A stretch of DNA of 32,621 nt from Desmonostoc geniculatum HA4340-LM1. Its GTDB lineage: Bacteria > Cyanobacteriota > Cyanobacteriia > Cyanobacteriales > Nostocaceae. The stretch is taken from the NCBI GenBank assembly GCA_019359545.1, contig JAHHHB010000082.1, positions 1 through 32,621 on the forward strand, given 5' to 3'. A program made the translations under genes and the position numbers. Numbering within the stretch: position 1 is the stretch's first letter; each line of letters opens with the position of its first letter. Positions 31,321 to 32,621 of the stretch are shown here, in pieces. The notes under the pieces were generated by a model, which ran no database searches, was not told the origin of the DNA, and saw only the letters and a list, made by a program, of their open reading frames with translations.

Positions 31321-31998
31321 AAAATCTTACTCGTTGAAGATGATGAATTATTTCGGCTTGGCCTGCGGATGCGGTTGCAACAAGAGACTAGTTTGGAAAT
31401 TGTTGCAGAGGCAGAAGATGGAGAACAAGCTGTAGAATTAGCCAATCGTTATCCTTTGGATTTGGTTTTGCTGGATATCGGTTTACCGGGAATTGGCGGG
31501 ATTGAGGCTTGCCGTGAAATCAAGCAGAAGCACCCAAGTTTACCAATTCTCGTTTTAACGTCTCGTTCCGAAAAACCTCTGATTTCACGCTTAATTGCTG
31601 CTGGGGCACAGGGTTACTGCCTCAAAGGTATTGCTGCTGAGTCTCTGATATTAGCAGTGCGATCGGTTGCAGCGGGGGCTTCTTGGTGGGATCAAACGGC
31701 AACAACAGAAATTAGGGCAGCTTTTGAGGGTAATCCGACGGCGGTGCCACCCACAAAAACTGACGAAACCTTAGAAAATCCCTTAACAAAGCGCGAACAA
31801 GAAATTTTAGCACTGGTAGCAGCTGGCAAAAGCAATCAAGAAATTGCTGAAATTCTCTACATTGCCCCTGGTACAGTGCGGGTTCATGTCCATGCAATAT
31901 TGCAGAAACTAGAAGTACGCGATCGCACTCAAGCCGCAGTCTTAGCTATCCAGAAAGGATTGGTCGCACCAGAATTTTTGATTTTTGAAAAAATCTAA
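31315..31998 (+). CDS. NarL/FixJ-type response regulator
   Basis: 227 residues. Receiver domain 1-120 with acidic pocket VEDDE, phosphoacceptor Asp54 in VLLDIGLPG, Thr in VLTSRS and Lys in YCLKGI. LuxR-type helix-turn-helix 150-212 (PLTKREQEILALVAAGKSNQ, then EIAEILYIAPGTVRVHVHAI). Phosphorylated by the kinase encoded just upstream, it should bind DNA as a dimer. The ATG lies in the last unit of a heptamer repeat with no ribosome-binding site. A decayed copy of its 3' end lies 266 bases downstream. Confidence 0.92.
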   Translation: MTKILLVEDDELFRLGLRMRLQQETSLEIVAEAEDGEQAVELANRYPLDLVLLDIGLPGIGGIEACREIKQKHPSLPILVLTSRSEKPLISRLIAAGAQGYCLKGIAAESLILAVRSVAAGASWWDQTATTEIRAAFEGNPTAVPPTKTDETLENPLTKREQEILALVAAGKSNQEIAEILYIAPGTVRVHVHAILQKLEVRDRTQAAVLAIQKGLVAPEFLIFEKI

Positions 31999-32008
31999 TA
32001 CCAAACTT

Positions 32009-32036
32009 GTAGAGACGCGATTCATCGCGTCTTCAC
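32009..32036. repeat. GTAGAGACG palindrome, copy 3 (possible terminator)
   Basis: AGACGCGAT and ATCGCGTCT form a perfect 9-base-pair stem with a 2-base loop, 10 bases after the response regulator stop codon. The outer part is imperfect. It has the same GTAGAGACG start as the copies at 3001 and 14761. Confidence 0.75.
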
Positions 32037-32078
32037 CCCATCAAGGATGTGTTGCAATCATTAATTGAATTGGTATGA

Positions 32079-32256
32079 GTATTAGTCAGAGGCAAAAGCA
32101 ATCAAGAAATTGCTGAAATTCTCTACATTGTCTCTGATACAATGCGGGTTCATGTCCATGCAATCTTGCAGAAAATAGAAGTAGGCGATCGCACTCAAGC
32201 CGCAGTCTTAGCTATCCAGAAACGATTGTTCGCACCAGAATTGTTGATTAATTAGA
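32079..32256 (+). pseudogene. Duplicated 3' fragment of the response regulator gene
   Basis: From 32091 the sequence repeats the regulator gene from 31825 at high identity. It encodes GKSNQEIAEILYIVSDTMRV, HVHAILQKIEVGDRTQAAVL, then AIQKRLFAPELLIN and a stop at 32254-32256. Differences from the intact gene include Arg-Asp to Gly-Asp and Pro-Gly-Thr to Ser-Asp-Thr in the recognition region. There is no start codon and no receiver domain; a stop lies at 32076-32078. It is a tandem duplication remnant, probably silent. Confidence 0.85.
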
Positions 32257-32411
32257 TTCATTCACATCGGGCTAGATGTTCAAAAAACTTAAGTGTAAAT
32301 ACAGTGGTTTTGGACATTATATGAGTCAGCAATGCTCTCAGTTAAAGGCTTTAAAGCAATAAATATTTTATTAAATTCCAAAAACTTTCAATAATAGTTG
32401 AAACAAAAATT

Positions 32412-32549
32412 ATGACAAAACAATTAGATAATCACCCTCAAAATCAAAATAATTTTGCTGTAAACTTACAAGAAGCAAGCGTAAATATTGTTTTTATATC
32501 CCTCTTCTGTCACTTTCCGGGTATTCTGAATAAAAGAATAAAAAAATAA
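32412..32549 (+). CDS. Small unknown reading frame, perhaps cut by an insertion sequence
   Basis: 45 codons from ATG 32412 (MTKQLDNHPQNQNNFAVNLQ...) to TAA 32547-32549. The first 27 residues are polar and look natural. The last part (FCHFPGILNKRIKK) probably reads into the left end of the insertion sequence whose transposase starts at 32573. No family is recognised. The preceding stretch (32257-32411) is AT-rich and holds nothing clear. Confidence 0.3.
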   Translation: MTKQLDNHPQNQNNFAVNLQEASVNIVFISLFCHFPGILNKRIKK

Positions 32550-32572
32550 AACCCTGAAAGGTAAGTAGGGCA

Positions 32573-32621
32573 ATGGATGTAGAATTACAAATCTTGAAAC
32601 ATTTGGCAAGAGATGCTCACC
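32573..32621 (+). CDS. Start of an insertion-sequence transposase (partial, IS701-like)
   Basis: The last 16 codons of the window read MDVELQILKHLARDAH and are cut by the window edge. From memory this matches the N-terminus of transposases of a common cyanobacterial insertion sequence group (IS701-like). The left end of the element is probably near 32505-32515, where CACTTTCCGGGTATTC begins; CTTTCCGGGT and ACCCTGAAAGG (32550-32562) also form an imperfect hairpin just before the gene. Confidence is limited by the short sequence. Confidence 0.5.
   Translation, partial: MDVELQILKHLARDAH

Noticed and set aside
31097..31445. Minus-strand frames rich in Pro, Ser and His across the kinase-regulator gap
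   Set aside because: They translate the G-rich tandem repeat backwards (SPHSPHSP), so they are artefacts of the array.

Overview
The window comes from a filamentous, probably nitrogen-fixing cyanobacterium of the Nostocales (Nostoc/Anabaena-like). The base composition is AT-leaning, the HIP1 octamer GCGATCGC is very frequent, and the gaps between genes are crowded with 7-base tandem repeats (STRRs such as TTCTGAG, AATGACA, ATGCCCT), short palindromes and MITE-like elements. The protein families also fit: DUF2949, DUF4168, DUF1517, a rhodanese-tailed MoeB, an 8-HDF/FAD type photolyase and TyrA. No plasmid or phage genes were seen. This is ordinary chromosome with a heavy load of small repeats.

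Layout. 1-3 kb: two divergent glycosyltransferases around a large STRR. 3.2-3.7 kb: a pair of overlapping unknown small genes. 4-7.4 kb: photolyase (phr), acireductone dioxygenase (mtnD) with a fragment of an Rpn-type gene behind it, and a CBS-HEPN protein. 7.4-9.7 kb: a pseudogene split by a MITE with intact target duplication, a ribbon-helix-helix/Mop fusion gene with an operator-like palindrome, then over 1 kb of repeats including two MITEs. 9.7-14.4 kb: DUF2949 gene, ftsH, an SLC45-like MFS transporter and moeB-rhodanese. 14.4-17.9 kb: a broken low-molecular-weight phosphatase gene, a secreted DUF4168 protein, holA and a 2H-phosphoesterase-like gene. 18-20.4 kb: a FIST protein fused to the end of a histidine kinase, and a cyclase-family metal hydrolase. 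20.6-24.7 kb: three co-directional genes (aldehyde dehydrogenase, class III aminotransferase, DUF1338/HglS-like) that together suggest catabolism of lysine, aminoadipate or a related amino acid. 24.8-29.5 kb: a lipoprotein, a DUF1517 protein, a pentapeptide-repeat protein, tyrA and a small disordered protein. 30-32.6 kb: a membrane histidine kinase and NarL-type response regulator, a decayed duplicate of the regulator's DNA-binding end, and the start of an insertion sequence cut by the window edge.

The most rewarding items are the aldehyde dehydrogenase/aminotransferase/HglS-like module, the RHH-Mop fusion with its palindrome, the four-copy MITE family sharing ATATC...ACTTAT termini, the CBS-HEPN protein, the FIST-ATPase chimera, and the heptamer repeats that supply the start codons of two genes. 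All function calls come from reading motifs by eye; no database search was run.
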